Shown in pieces: positions 1-14,035 of a stretch of 64,000 nt of DNA. A model generated the notes under the pieces. That model was given only the letters and a program-made list of their open reading frames with translations. It was not told where the DNA came from and did not search any database. The translations under genes and the position numbers were made by a program. Source of the stretch: Hybos culiciformis (taxonomy: Eukaryota; Arthropoda; Insecta; Diptera; Hybotidae); the NCBI GenBank assembly GCA_964007475.1, contig OZ023274.1, positions 36,727,816 to 36,791,815 on the forward strand, written 5' to 3'. Every line of letters starts with the position of its first letter. The first letter of the stretch is position 1.

Positions 1-630
1 TTCAACTTGGCGTAAACAAAATAGAGATAAATTGATGACAAAATTAAAATTTGTGAGGTCACATTAAGATAAAAATCATACCAACAATACTGTAAACATC
101 AGACTAAACTTTACATAAATATGCATAGTGCATCTATATGTTGAATTATGCTGCTGATGCAAAACGAGTAGGCAGTATAATAAATAATTATAATATGTAT
201 TTTTCAAAATTAATTTATTGATTCTGCAAGTCTTGATATTATTTTCCTGTTAGTGAGATGTCATTAAATCAGATAAATGGAGATTATACATCATTCTGTA
301 GATAAAACTATAAACTTAACATAAGCCATAATCTATTTACCTGTGACGTCTGTTTTATTTCAAGCTTTTTTTTCTTCTAATTATTTATTAACTAGCATTA
401 TCTTTATGAACGTACACATTAAGGAATATAATAAAAAAATTGTTTTTTATGCACACTAAATATACCAATAACAATAAAATGCGTTCACGCAAAAAAAAAT
501 TATAACAAAATTTATAAAAAGCTTATCTAATGGACTTGCTAAAATTTCCAAGTAATTTTTTATCACCTGACATAAGAAAATTATTTAACACAACAAAGTC
601 CTAATTGTAGATAAGTATAAATGAATATAA

Positions 631-866
631 CGTCTACTAAGAAATGAAACAACGTATGATATTTATACGTCATTATTCCTCGTACTCGATTTTATAAGTA
701 CAACTATTTTGCAATATTCGTAATGTTGATTGAAATGTGTTTTTTAGATGGAAATTTTACGTTACTTGATATTTTTGCATATGTTTTTTCAAATTTTCAA
801 ATCTTTAAACTCAAATTACTCGAAACTATACTTTTCATTATACATTGTTTCATTTCTCAGCAGACG
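631..866 (+). mobile_element. MITE family A, copy 1, 4-bp target duplication
   Basis: This 236-bp element has inverted ends (CGTCTACTAAGAAATGAAAC on the left, TTTCATTTCTCAGCAGACG on the right) and is flanked on both sides by ATAA, a candidate 4-bp target duplication. The interior, such as the stretch from GTACAACTATTTTGCAAT onward, matches copies at 9547-9802 (inverted) and 37830-38042. It has no coding capacity; a 60-residue open frame inside it is fortuitous. The transposase superfamily is not recognised. Confidence 0.88.
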
Positions 867-3800
867 ATAAAATATTACCTTAAATTTCATTTAATTTTTA
901 AGTAGAATATTCATTAATTTTTAAAATAATTTATTCCTAATTATAATTGAGTAGTTAGGCGCAAAACTGAGATTTGACAGAACTTGGAATCATATACATT
1001 TTATGCATAGATACATATAAAATTCTAACAAATATATATAATAATGGTCCTCTAAATCAACTTTCGTTCTGGACATCCCAAATAAAAATCTTATTTGAGT
1101 TAAAAAATTTATTATTTGAAACTCGAATCTTTGTTATGTAAACGTTAATAATTTTTCCAACGAAACTACCTTCGTGTAACTAAAATTAGTAAATTAGAAC
1201 AAGTACGAAAAATTAAATCAAAATAATTTGAATTAGTATATTTTTTAATTTTTAATTAAAGTCCAACCTTGTTAAACTTATTCTCGCAGTGTATATGTAT
1301 TGTACTATATATTTTATAATATATCTAAATATAATACGTCTTTTTGTATATTTATTGTATATTTTTATATTCCTATTCAGATTGGAAAAATCAGTTAATT
1401 GAGTTGATTAGCTGATAAAATATTAACGGCATATCAAGTTAACATTCCACTCATTAAATATTTTTAACGTTTTTCCATTTTTTTTTTACACTTTGCTTAC
1501 TAGTAATTTAATCTTTTCAGCCATACGGTATATGCATATAACATTTGCTACTTATTTTCCTATATATTTTATGCATATGGAGCACATTCAAAATTGAACA
1601 AGACATGTACAAGTACATATATTAGTTAATAATTCTTAAAATAAAATTTATGTTTTCATCATTTATTATTTATGTTTAATGAGCGGTCGAATGATTAGTT
1701 TGAAATTTTTTATTTTAGTGACATTTTTATATTAAAATTGTACATTAGCATAATACCTATATATATACATATATAACAATATTTGATCAGTATTTTTGGA
1801 AAATTTTTTAATATGTTTTTACAATGTAGATATATTATTTTTTTTATATCATTATTATTATTATTATGATTATTTTATATTATTTTAGCAGAGGAACTTT
1901 TTTGTTTTCTGTAAAAGCAGCGCTTAAAATCATCAAAACAACTCAGAAAAGCAGTTTGAAATTTTTACTCTTTCTATAAAATATTCCCGAGCCCAAAAAT
2001 TTACTGTCTAATGTAATCTGGGGGTTATTTAATATTTAAGATTCATTTTAACTTTGACCCTGTTGCAACATCAGCATAATGTCGACGAAAGTAAATCGAA
2101 TGAATAGAATATACATATAACAAATCATGAATACATAAATTACTATTATTGCATTCAAAGTATAATTTAGAACTCACCCATCAATGAATTCAAAAAGAAA
2201 TTTTCTAAACAGGTGTTTCATAAGAAAATTATAATTTGTGAGAAATCTTATAATTTATGTCTATTTGTCTTAGATATTTTATAAAACATTTCGGATGAGT
2301 GCTTTTCTCCCTTTAATGTATTCACAGTATAGTTTTATATGTTATTCGCAGCAATAAACTGGGAAAAATATTTAGCTTGAAAGTCATTTTACATAAATAA
2401 TATAACAGTTTTCATAGCATGAATTAAGATACATAACAACTTTTTTTTTTTGTAATTCAAGCATACATGTGTAGATAGCAAAACAGGTGAACGGCTTTGC
2501 ATGGGCTTCTTCCTTACTATTTCCAATTTGTATTTCATAAATATATTCATACATGGTAAAAATTTAAAATTTGGCTTTGCGGTTTTGGATTTCTGAAAAT
2601 TGGTTTAAATAATACATAATTATCTTGATTATCTTACTAGTTGAATGTTTTCTTAGATTAACATACTATCACAAAACTGTTGAGATTAGGCGGTCAATAA
2701 GTTATATTTAGTTTCGTCAAATAATGGGTATAAATCTAAATTTCTCAATAATAATGTATAGAAAACTACTTTAAGATATAGGTTCCATTCCATTATTTTT
2801 TCGCTACCTCGAGTCACATACATAAAAAAACTAAACTAAAAAAAGTTTAATAAACTTTATGAGCCCTAATTTATGTATTGCTTTGATGAAAAAAAAAACC
2901 ATGTTTAATGCAAAATAAATAGATGTGACCAGCTGTTAAGCAATCTAGTATATCAATCAAAGAATGAAATAGAAAATATGAAAATTCTTATATTTTTTTT
3001 CTTGTTTTTTTATTTTATGAATAATTTACTTTGAATTTTCATATTATTTAAAAAAAAAATTAAACTTTATGTTAAGATTTTATTTTAATATTTAAAGAAA
3101 AAGGTGTATTGCCATAAGAAGAAAATTTTTTAAGTCATTTAAGTTAACGTTTTTTTTTTTTTTATTTTACATACATATTTTTAAAAAGTTATTCTTGCGT
3201 TAAGCCCCATTTTTAACTACGATGATGTAAGTTAAAATTTATATACATTTCTGTATATGAATCAAATATAAAAAAAAAAATTGTGATGGTGTCCCCTAAA
3301 ATACTGATTTTAGTTATTCTAAGTTTGAATATAACAAAGTCAGAACAAAAATAAAATTTACAAGTATCTACCTACTTAAAATTTGACGCATCCAAAATAT
3401 AGATTTCTTAATTGTAATAGATTTATTTCTAGTTCTAGTTGCCATTCTCGAAATTCTTTCAATCTCTTTTTCTCTAGATAGTGCTATCAAATATTTTTCC
3501 AGAAAAAGGCGGTTTCTACCATTTCAATACAGGTTTTTGATTTTTTATCACCTACAATAATTTTGCACTCAACGCTTCAGTTAATATTAGTAAAAATAAA
3601 TATTCGACAAAATTAAATATTTTTTGAAATTTTATGTATATACAAAATTGTTATGTCATTACAAAATCTAAAATTATAATTATAAGATTTTGCTTACATC
3701 TTACATCTTACAACAATCCGACGAACGTCTCTCTGGAGTCTTGAACATGTGAATGTAAAATAAAATCTTTTCAACATTATTATTGTTTTCAATGAGAGTT

Positions 3801-5157
3801 GAAATTATGCACCTGTAATCATTTAACAAACTTAAAAAATTTAATGCTAAACATTATGTATCTATATGTAAACAAATACACTATAAAAAAGAAGTATGTT
3901 TCTATTTTTTGTAACTTATTTAACATTATATATCATATACATATAGATTATAGTTAAGCGGGAAGTTCGAAATTTGCAATAATTCCGGACTGTTTTTGTT
4001 TTATGTGTTCTTTTTAATATAAATTTTATAGGCTTCCGAGTTTGTTTTGTTTACATTTAAGATTGGATAAACTTCGAGACATTATTAATTTGTGAATTTG
4101 TCCGTCATATGATTTCTAGCTAGTTAACTTTTCAAGAAATATATTTTTTACTGTACAGGTATTCGATGATACAAATTACATTTTTCAATGTGCACATAAA
4201 ATTTTGTGCACATTTTATAGTTTCTGTATTATATACCAATTTTTATTAGTTAAGATAAATTTATTTAATTTATTAATATTATTTAAGTTAATTTTAATGA
4301 TTTTTAAAATGGCGTTACATTAATGAAAATTCGATCATCTGGAACGATTGTGTTTTGAAACATATAACAAATATTTTGACAATCACATTATACATTGGCA
4401 TAATATACTTATAATGCATGTACTATACGTACATTAACATCTTAAAATAGTTTAAGGTGATTTCTAAATTTATCTGCTTGTTAACCGCAAATTATCTGAG
4501 TCAAATATATTGTATGATGGAAACAATTTTTCATTAAAATAGAATTTATGATGAAAAATTGTACTTTAAATCATTTTTAACACACAAATAACTGTGAATG
4601 TATCAAAAATAATAATAAGCCAGTTTAGGTTTCATAAAGTATGTATTTCCCCGACTTTGAAAATAATTTTTCTCGACTCAAAGCCGGTATATTTACAACA
4701 CGCCTAATATACTACTTTTAATTATATGAATTATAATTTTATTTTTATTTTTTTAATATTCGTTTAAAATATTTACGTATATGTATAGTATGTTGAAAAA
4801 TAGAGCATGTTTAATAATTTATTTACTTTCTAAAAAGAATAAGAAAAAAAAAAGTTTTTTTTTGTGGAAATAAATAACTCAAACGCCCATGCAATTTCTT
4901 TCCAGCGCAATTTGTCCAACACGTGCGTCCTGATTATTGTATTTTTAACATCTATACACTACATTAAAATATTTTTTTTAATTACAATAAAATAATCACT
5001 ATAATAAAACTCTATATGCCATTTTTCTGTAATAATAAAAATAAAAATGAAGCGTTGGAAGGAAAAAGTGGATCACATGGATACATTTTAGATGTTTTAT
5101 TTGATGGCATTTCTACTGAGCTTTCTTTTTGAATTTTATTTATATTATTCTTTAAAT

Positions 5158-5180
5158 CAGTGGTTCCCAAACTTTTTCTT
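5158..5180 (+). mobile_element. Single hAT-like terminus
   Basis: CAGTGGTTCCCAAACTTTTT is the typical inverted end of many hAT MITEs and resembles the end of the element at 43002. I found no matching right end within the following kilobases, so this is probably a truncated or one-ended remnant. Its extent cannot be set. Confidence 0.5.
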
Positions 5181-6756
5181 TATTGTATCATCAATATAAT
5201 TTTTTTATTTTACTATATACGTAACACTGAATAAAAACATCAATAATTTATGAAAATAAAAAACAAATTTTTTTTTGCTATGGGAAAAGAAATAGCAGAA
5301 TATACTTTAATTTTAGTTCATTTTAAAACCATGCCATAAGGTTTAAACAAGTTATGTATTTATTTTTAATATTCTACAAGTCTACATATTCGAAAATCTA
5401 ACTTGGCATAAATAAAATGAAACAAATGACATAAAAATTTCAGAGCTATGTCTTCATATTCAGATTCAATGCAAGATATATCAGCTAACTGATCTCTGAT
5501 TTTGGTTTATTTAGCTATTTAGAACATGATCCACTTTTCCTTTGAACATTATAAATATTCTTATTATACAGATCTGGATATGATCGCACAAATTCTTTTT
5601 CTTCAATTGAAATTAAATTTTATCAAGAGTTTCCAAGTTAAATTTTATTGTCAAAAGAAAATTCCTAGAATCAAAATGCATTTTATTAAACCATTAAATT
5701 TGGCTTTGAAAGCACGGATTTATGATTAATTATTTGTAATATTGATTCTCATATGTCATGCATTACCAAATTTTATCATATTTTTCGTAAGTATATTTTA
5801 TACGAGTTGTTTAATTTATTACACGAATAAAATTAAATTTAACATAATAAAAATCATTTAGCATAGCATATTATTTAAGTTTCAAATGTTTGTAAATTGC
5901 TGTAAATGTTTGTAAATTTTTAAGTAAGCACAATATATAAAAACTAATTAAGAGTCCCAAGTTGATCATAAAAATATTTATAAAATAATAATAATAATTA
6001 GTTGAATTTAGTTGCGATAATGATCTAAATACCCTATCGAAATATAAATTAAAAGTTCGAGATCCCACTGAAGAAAAAAAGGTAAAAAATATATAAACAT
6101 AAACATTCATCAAACAAAAATATGATTTCCATGGTTCTTCCTTACCAATTGTACATATCCTGATTTGACAAGATGATCAAAGTTTAGACGTTCTCTTTTC
6201 AGGCGTTTCTCTACATTATTATAAATCTTTTATTTTATTTTAACAAAACATCCGGTCGTCCCTGAAACCCAGACTAATTGTAATATGTTTAAGAACCTGA
6301 TTTTTACAGGTACAGTGTGAATGCCACGGTATACATTAATTGGACTTCTTAGAAAACAAATATAGCTAGTTCGTTCTCTGGTTTGGATATAAACATAATG
6401 CTTTCAATGATTAATATTAGGCACTCATAATTTCTTATGCAAAATAGTATCTTATATACAAAAAATTTATTTTACCTCAAAAAATATGTAGAAAAATCAT
6501 TTTTTTCATTGTAGAAGAATTCTATTAAAACACAAGAAAACAAAAAATCAATATAAATTTTCTTTTGATTTCAAAGAAAGAAAAATATTGTCGTTTGAAT
6601 GACCAGTTTTTAATTCAATGGAACTTATGTTTTTAATGAACTTCTACAGAACTAAATGAGAAAGAAAATAATAAAAAAAAAACAAAATCGTTGTTTTTCA
6701 TTTTAAAATCGATGTTTTTCTGTTATTTTTTTTTCTTTCGCAAAATAAAAAAAAAA

Positions 6757-6826
6757 TTGTGTTTTGTCAGCCACCTGCAAACATATTTTATGATCAAAGT
6801 AAAATAGATTTGATATTATAAATTTT
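6757..6826 (+). repeat. Dispersed repeat C, copy 1
   Basis: About 70 bases, from TTGTGTTTTGTCAGCCACCT through GCAAACATATTTTATGATCA to GATTTGATATT, are nearly identical to 31765-31838. The GTCAGCCACCTGC block stands out in AT-rich DNA. Family unknown. Confidence 0.8.
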
Positions 6827-9546
6827 ATAATATATTTAAAGTGAAAAAGTTTTGACTTCATATACTTTAATTAATATAAGAAAAAAGGTATATAGAAAAA
6901 TAATCTATAGTAATTTTCTTTTCGTTATGTTAAATTGATTTATGCTAAAATACTGAAAAAAAGGTATATATTGCATGTATAATATGTGTTGTATACACTG
7001 AGTGTCTCTACTTTATGGAACGAAAATGAATTGAGTAAGTGATCTGAAGTTGTATATTATTGACGTTTCATTTTATCTAGGTAACATGATATTTTTATAG
7101 AAGAATAATAACATTCATTTTAAGATTCAAGATTACCAATTAAACTTCTTAGAATGATTAAAAAAAAAAAATTTGTAATTTGACCTGAATATAATACAAC
7201 ACTTTACATGTAAAATAATCTACATTCATGCATGATCACAACATGAAACTATGTGCTATTTTTTCACACTTGCCTGTCAAGTATTAAGTTGGGTACTCAT
7301 ACTCAAGTATCAAAAATGAGAATATATGTGTTGAGCTATTATGCTGAGTACTCATATAGTCATACCCAAGTATGAAACATAAGTTTGAATGATATTCATA
7401 ATTAAATGTATACCCAATATTACAAGATTAAATCACAAAAAAAGGTAACTTCTTGTTATTTACATGGTTATTAAAATAATTTTAATTTAAAAATAATATT
7501 CAAATAAAACCAAAAAAAAAAAAATATTAAATGTAAATAAATTAGGTCCAAAAGTTATATACTTAAATTCAGCTCTGAGGCGATGATCAGAAATTTATTC
7601 TATCTTTTTTATATTATCCACACCAAATAGTTAATTTAATAATATGCAACAAGAATACTATGTTCAAGAAACTATAAAAAACCTATATATTAAAAGCGAT
7701 CGATCAACCTAATCCTAGTTAATTTAATAATTTTCCTAAGTGCAGATTATTCTTTGCATGAGATGCAATCTTTTTTAACAACTATAAATTATCTTAAAAC
7801 ATTTCATGGTTGGAAGACATTTAAAATATGTATAATACATATATGAACTATAATGAAATCTTTAAGGTAAAACCATAAAGTTCAAATAACTAAAAGATTT
7901 AACTATTATTCTATATAATATAAATGTATATAGTTGGCGAATTGAACGTGGCATTTTAAATTTAACTTACTATTATTCTATAATTCGCAACGCTTTTTTT
8001 ATATTTGTTATAATGATGGACGTCGCCTTCTTATTTTCTTTCTATATGCGATATTACAATATATATATGTATGTAATGTACATGTAAAATATATCCATTT
8101 GTTAGTAAAAAATAAATGATAATTTATAAACAGAAAATTGGTTATAGATTTGGCTTGAAGTTAGTGCATTAAGTAAGGTTAGGTATACATCTGTATAAGT
8201 ACAATAAGATACAATAATAATTTAATATTTTTAAAGAATATCCTTTGCATTACAATCATTTTTGAATTTATTCTCATTTTTTTTAAATACATATCTTATA
8301 GAAAAACATTTTTCTTTAGAACTTTTCCAATAATTGTAGAAAATTAAAAAAAAATATATACATAACGTATATATAATATTGTGTTTGCTGAAATTAAAAA
8401 TACATAAACAAGAAAACAACTCACTTCTCAATCTTTCTTATTGTGAGTTGAATTAATTTAGAATTTATTAGCAAAATTATACGACTATTAAGCAAAAAAT
8501 TTGTATCGTTTTAAAAACAGTCTTAGAAGTGTTTATAATAGGACAAAGTCAGACATACTTGACATCAAAATAAAATCATTCAATGTACTGTAAATTGCAA
8601 AAATATTCAAATACACAAATCTTCGATTATTGTACGAGTACTATAAAATCATTTCAAAATATATCATCTCCAAACTTCAATATCTTATGTGCATATAATA
8701 CTCAGTACATCGAAAACACTCCACAAGATCGTTATTCTTTAAAACAAACATTATACATTCATTAAAAAAAATTATTCTGGTTTGAAATTTATATACATAA
8801 TAATTTTAACCATTTCAGTAATTTCTGATCTTAATAGATGGGTTCTGCATCAGTATTTATAATAAATTTATATTTCAAAAAGCTAAATTCAGAATGAAAA
8901 TGCAATGCACTGTAAATTATATGAATAAATAAAATAATATATGAATAAATATGAATAAATAAATATTTGTACAATATGTATTATTATATTGTATATGTAT
9001 GTATAAATAACACTGTGTGAGGTATAATTTTCTTGAATTGATTTTAAGTATAATATAGGTGGTCTAAGTTAAGACCCACTCAAATATAACTTTTTTTTTT
9101 TTTTCGTTTTATATGTATGATTTTATTGTCGAAACATTTTAAAGAATCGTATTAACATTATGTTTTATCTCTTTAAGCATTTTTTTTTATATCAAGTTGC
9201 AGCATTTACACTACAGGTTAAAGATGTTAAAGAATGGGTTTTAAATAATTTAGAACAGTTTAAAAAATAAAAAAAATATTTTAATTAAAAAATAAATAAA
9301 TTAAAAAATATATAAAAAAAATATAAATTTGAAATATTTTCTTTAAGTTTTAATTAATGTTTAACGTTTATCGCAATTTTTAATTATTTCAAAATTTAAT
9401 TCAAATAAGGTTACTAGTTAAAATCTCAAAATTTAATTTGGATAATTATAGGAAATATAAATATTTTTCGAGAAATCTTTCTGTTTATGAATTAAAGTTC
9501 ATTAATCTGAAACTAGGCATTACGTATGTATGTATGATAAATATAT

Positions 9547-9802
9547 CGTCTGCTCATAAATGAAACAACGTATAATGAAAAGTATAGTTTCGAGTAATTT
9601 GAATTTAAAGATTTGAAAATTAAAAAAAACGTATGAAAAATATCAAGTAGCGTACAATTTTCATCTAAAAAACACATTTTAATCAACATTAAGAATATTG
9701 CAAAGTAGTTGTACTTATAAAATCGAGTACGAGGAATCGAATGGTGCTATTGTCAAATAATGACGTATAAATGTCATACGTTGTTTCATTTCTGAGCAGA
9801 CG
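9547..9802 (-). mobile_element. MITE family A, copy 2 (inverted relative to copy 1)
   Basis: The copy is 256 bp, starting CGTCTGCTCATAAATGAAAC and ending GTTTCATTTCTGAGCAGACG, which are inverted complements with one or two differences. ATAT flanks both ends, consistent with a 4-bp target duplication. Relative to copy 1 it is inverted and keeps about 20 extra interior bases near its right end (around TTCGATTCCTC in the other orientation). It is the most complete copy in the window. Confidence 0.9.
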
Positions 9803-10365
9803 ATATTAAAACTTTGTATTTTTATATTTAAAACAAAAAAAAATCTCACCACGCTTTGGAGGCAGCAGCATTATAAAAGAAAAAACTAATAACGGATAAT
9901 ATTTTGGTAAAACAATGGAACATTCCGAATACAGAAGATAAACTTAACTTTTTTATGTATAAATTTTCAATTACGGTATGCTTTAAATGGAAAACAACGT
10001 AATTTCTAGATATGTATTATAAGATAAACATTCATTGGTTTGTTAGGCATGAATGGCAAAATTTTTTGTTTAACTGTGTGATAATGTGGTAAAAATAGGA
10101 TTTTAAACTTTACAAAATACATAATACGTATATATAATTAAAAAGTTCCAGTATAACGACAAAGAAAAAATCACCAAGCTTCAACTATGCAAAGTTTATA
10201 TGTGTATTATTGACAGGAACTTAACACACTTACATATATTTTCATATTTTGTCCTAAAATGAACGGATTTTCGCAATAATTTTGCTCTTTTTTTTATATT
10301 TTAAACGATAATTTCAGTTTTACATGCCTTTTAAATGATATTAACAAAGCCAAATGTTACCAAGA

Positions 10366-10852
10366 AGAAGCACAAAAATTCACTTTCCTTTAATTTCGCA
10401 TACCGTCGGTCGGCGACGCAAACCTCGTAAGTCTGTTTTTGAAAATTTTACAGGAGACACAAAAAACTGTATTATTCTTATTATTATAATTAGCACAAAA
10501 TTGCTTAAGATTGGCCCATTTCGAAGCGATATGGATTGAATAAAATCTGTAGCTTCTTACGAAGATTAGTACATTACCTTAGTTTCAAAAATGTGCAAGG
10601 TTTGGCCACAAAAGCTCCCCACCTAAATTTTCGTTTTTTTTTTTTTTCGACAATAAAAGTGCGTAAAAAATATTTAGAGAATTTTTATGAATGTAGATCG
10701 ACGCAGATCAACAAAAAGGGCAGGAAAATGTAAAAAAACACGTTTTGTAAAAAACAAGACTTACGAGATTTGCGTCGCCGACCGACGATACGTTTTTTTA
10801 TTATTATTATACCGAGATACGAAATCAAGGGAAAATGACATTTTATGCTTCT
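10366..10852. mobile_element. TIR element with GTCGGTCGGCGACGC arms
   Basis: Inverted arms begin AGAAGCACAAAAATTCAC on the left (AGAAGCATAAAATGTCA on the right, complemented). They continue through TTTCCTTTAATTTCG to the GC-rich core ACCGTCGGTCGGCGACGC and CTCGTAAGTC. The right arm carries about 30 extra bases, including a TAA/TTA microsatellite, so it was altered after insertion. The interior of about 330 bp is AT-rich and noncoding. No clear target duplication was found and the superfamily is unknown. Confidence 0.75.
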
Positions 10853-11349
10853 GATTAGTATGTATATGGCTTTGATTACTATGCTAATGCTATACTATGA
10901 AAAAAAACTTTTAAAAATAATTAAGGTACTGGTACCAATTTTGTGTCTTTCAGCTTTTAAATTATAAAACGATAATGTAGAAAAAAAATTGACTATTCGA
11001 AACAAACAACAATGACAAAACTTAGTAGAGCACAATCAAAAAATTTTAAAATATTAAATTTTTTTTTTATACGATTAATATTTTTTTTTTCTGTAATATT
11101 ATTATTGTTTAAAAGTTATTAATGTATATTTTTATTTCCTTACGATATTCATAAAAATATTTTGTTTTTTTTTTCATCTTAAATATGATTTCTGTTGCTT
11201 TAGGCGCCAACCATTAGTTTTAGACAAATTGTATTATATTTATATGTACGTAGGAACATAACATATATATATAAAGATTAATAATATTAATAATTTCTTC
11301 AAATTTTTTTTCAATGTAGGTACTTATGAAAATGTTAGAAAAAAGTAAC

Positions 11350-11391
11350 CATTATTGAGAGAAAAGAAAACATTATTGAGAGAAAAGAAAA
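11350..11391 (+). repeat. 21-bp tandem duplication
   Basis: CATTATTGAGAGAAAAGAAA (plus one A) occurs twice head-to-tail without mismatch; a third copy begins (CATTGTT) and then diverges. Confidence 0.9.
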
Positions 11392-12176
11392 CATTGTTAA
11401 GTGAAATGATTTATTAGTTAAATTTAGTATTTTCTGCAAAACTTTATTTTATACTAATCTGAAAAAGATAATGTCTCATTTCAGGCAAATAGATAGTATC
11501 TTTAATATGCATAATATTCTTTAATATGCATAAAAATCATGTTGAGTATTATTATAGAAGATTCATAATTCGTTGATGAATGGAACTTATGATAATATGA
11601 AATTATAAACTAAAAATTACATTTACGATCTGTAAGAAAATCAAATTTATAGAGGCGTTTAAAGAAGAAGTTGTCAGACTGGCATACTCCCATTTCTACA
11701 AACAAAAAATGCATCTAGTCACATAATTTTATATGAATTCTATTTACAATTCTGTAATAATTATTCTTTATTGATGAAGTTACAACACGAAAAATTTACT
11801 TTTTAGGAATATGTATAATAATAAACTCATTATAATATTTATATTATAAAAATAGACAACCAGAAATAGATAGATATGAAATGTAATTACATTTCCGGTA
11901 AATTCTTTGTCTTTATTAGAATTTTAATTAAGTTTTAGAATTAATTAGGAATTAGCAAAACAATTATATTATATGAATTTTAAATAATGGAAATGAAGTA
12001 AATATTCATTTTATAATACCTAAGCACTTTTTATCACATATCCAAATTTCAAACCAATTTTGGAAAACTTCATAAATTCAAAAATCGATATGAAAATGCA
12101 ATTTTTATTTCTTTGAAGGCGTGCTGTATATACTACATTTTATATAATATTTGAAGAACTAGAAATGCATGGGTGT

Positions 12177-12216
12177 GGTTACCATTTGTATATTTTGGTT
12201 ACCATTTGTATATTTT
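12177..12216 (+). repeat. 20-bp tandem duplication
   Basis: GGTTACCATTTGTATATTTT is repeated exactly twice in tandem. Confidence 0.92.
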
Positions 12217-13689
12217 GGGAGCTCCCATATCGAGTTAAGCTTATTATGTTCTAAGCGCCATTTTTCAGTATTATTTTTGCAGTTATAATTTTTGAAAAAA
12301 AAATTCCCTTCTTTAAAGTAAGAATTTTTTTAAGATTGAGAATAGTTTTAAAATCCGAACGATTCTCCGGAATACTTTCAGAAATACATAGAAATCCCAG
12401 AAAATTTTTCTACGTTAATTTTTTTCTAGGATTTACTCGACAAAAAGGTTCCTCTTTTGAAAATTATTTTATTTACCCCATAGTCAGCAGTATCGAAACA
12501 TATATATGACTAAAAAAATATAAATACTTAAGTGTTTAATGCAAATTAACTTCTAAAGCCTATATGTACATATATGATTCTTAATTGAAACGCCTATTCC
12601 TCTAAGTCTAAGTATATATATTCCAAATGAAGAAAAAACGATGTCCATATAAATTTAATCACATTGTCACGTTAAAGGAAATCATTAAAAAAAAAATTTT
12701 TTTTTTTATTTGTTAAGTAAAACTTGTTCATTGAATTCTGGGAATGAATATGTTGCTTATTGCGAATGAAAGAAAATTTAGTGCCAGTTAAACACTTTAT
12801 GTTAAGTTAAAGTAAATAATTCGGCCACACACACTGGTCAAATCCAATTTTGATTAACATTGGTAATTTAATTTTTTAAACAAAATAACATAAAATGTGT
12901 AATATGTTCTGCATATTGATTGAACATAATATTGTACACATATAACATAGTATAAAATTTATTGGAAATTTTTTAAATAAAGTTGTTGTGAAGTTTTCTT
13001 AACAAAGAAGTTCCATTTTAAAATTATTATAGTTTTTTTTTATCGTAAAAAAAGTATATTATTCTCATATTATTCATTTACACTTCAGAACTAAGAAAAA
13101 ATAAAAAAATAAAAAATATAGAATATTAAATAGTGTACCTTATAAATGAGGTATGGGCAGTGGTGGGATTCAAAACATTTAACAACCGGTTCGCATCCCG
13201 TAAAAAAAAAAATACAATTTTTTTCGTGGTTTCGAATCCTCTAAAAAGTTGTTTTAATTTAGATTCTAAAGACCTTTCCAGAACATATATATACCTTTTC
13301 CTTCATAAAAACTCATAAATTTTTAGATTGATGTTTCCAAATGTTGTAATTTCAAAACAGGCTTGCTTGTTACACGTTTAATACTTTGTAAAAGCATATT
13401 TTTACTCTTATTCAGTTCTTTACTCACAGTATTCACATAACATAGTTAAAGAAAAAGGAGATTTTTCAGATAAATAAGTAAAACGCTTGTCAAACACAGA
13501 AAAAAATTTGCTCGTACTACTAACGAAATAATTCGTTAAAATCAACGAAAAATTCGTTATTTTGGCTACAACGAACATTTCGTTGAAAAAAGCTCGTAGT
13601 TCGTTAAAAAAGTTCGTTATACCCCAAAACCAAAAACCTTTCAAATTCTTCAGCAAAAACACCGCAAATACGAAAGAAAAAATTTACTA

Positions 13690-13957
13690 GACTAAATTTT
13701 TTTTTTATTTATTTAGTTTTTTATTTATTTCTTTTTTATTTTTTTAATTTTTTTTTTTTTTTTTTTTTTATTTTTTTTTTTATTATTTTTTTTTATTATT
13801 TTTTTTATTTTTTTTTATTTTTTTTTATTTATTTTTATTTATTTTTTTTTTTATTTTTTATTTTTTTTATTTATTAATTTTTTTTTATTTATGTTTCTAT
13901 TTTTTTTATTTATTTTTTAAATTTTTTTATTTAATTTTTTTTTAATAATTTTTTTAT
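13690..13957. repeat. Long T-rich low-complexity tract
   Basis: About 270 bases are nearly pure T with interspersed A (TTTTTA, TTTATTTA variants). On the minus strand this is an A-rich tract directly following the tRNA-like head, like an extremely long SINE tail. Confidence 0.9.
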
Positions 13958-14035
13958 GCCCGCTTGTGGCTTCGAACCACTGTCCTAAACATTGCAATCC
14001 ATCAACTCTGCCACTGAGCTATGAACTAAATTTAC
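13955..14035 (-). ncRNA. tRNA-derived, SINE-like Pol III head
   Basis: On the minus strand the A box TAGCTCAGTGG (14021-14011) is followed 32 bases later by the B box GGTTCGAAGCC (13978-13968). A TPsiC-like arm GTGG-TTCGAAG-CCAC and a D-arm-like GCTC..GAGT are visible. No acceptor stem or convincing anticodon arm can be built, so it is not a functional tRNA gene. It resembles the tRNA-derived head of a SINE and runs straight into an A-rich tract. Confidence 0.7.

Larger units (their letters stand above)
867..9546. other. AT-rich noncoding stretch
   Basis: Apart from the hAT-like end at 5158 and repeat C at 6757, I see only AT-rich DNA with homopolymers and TA/TAA microsatellites (for example TTATTATTATTATTATGA near 1850). 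All open frames are short and AT-biased, without recognisable domains or paired splice signals. Around 7270-7375 the motif GTACTCATA..CAAGTAT occurs twice. Confidence 0.7.
9803..13149. other. AT-rich noncoding stretch
   Basis: It contains the TIR element at 10366-10852 and the small duplications at 11350 and 12177. Otherwise there are poly-A/T runs and nothing with gene character on either strand. Confidence 0.65.

Noticed and set aside
723..905. 60-residue open frame, also found at 37899-38102
   Set aside because: The similarity between the two peptides reflects the MITE family A DNA repeat, and both lie inside noncoding elements.
13955..14035. A functional tRNA gene
   Set aside because: A and B boxes are present, but no acceptor stem or anticodon arm can be formed, and the segment lies inside a transposon next to an A tract.
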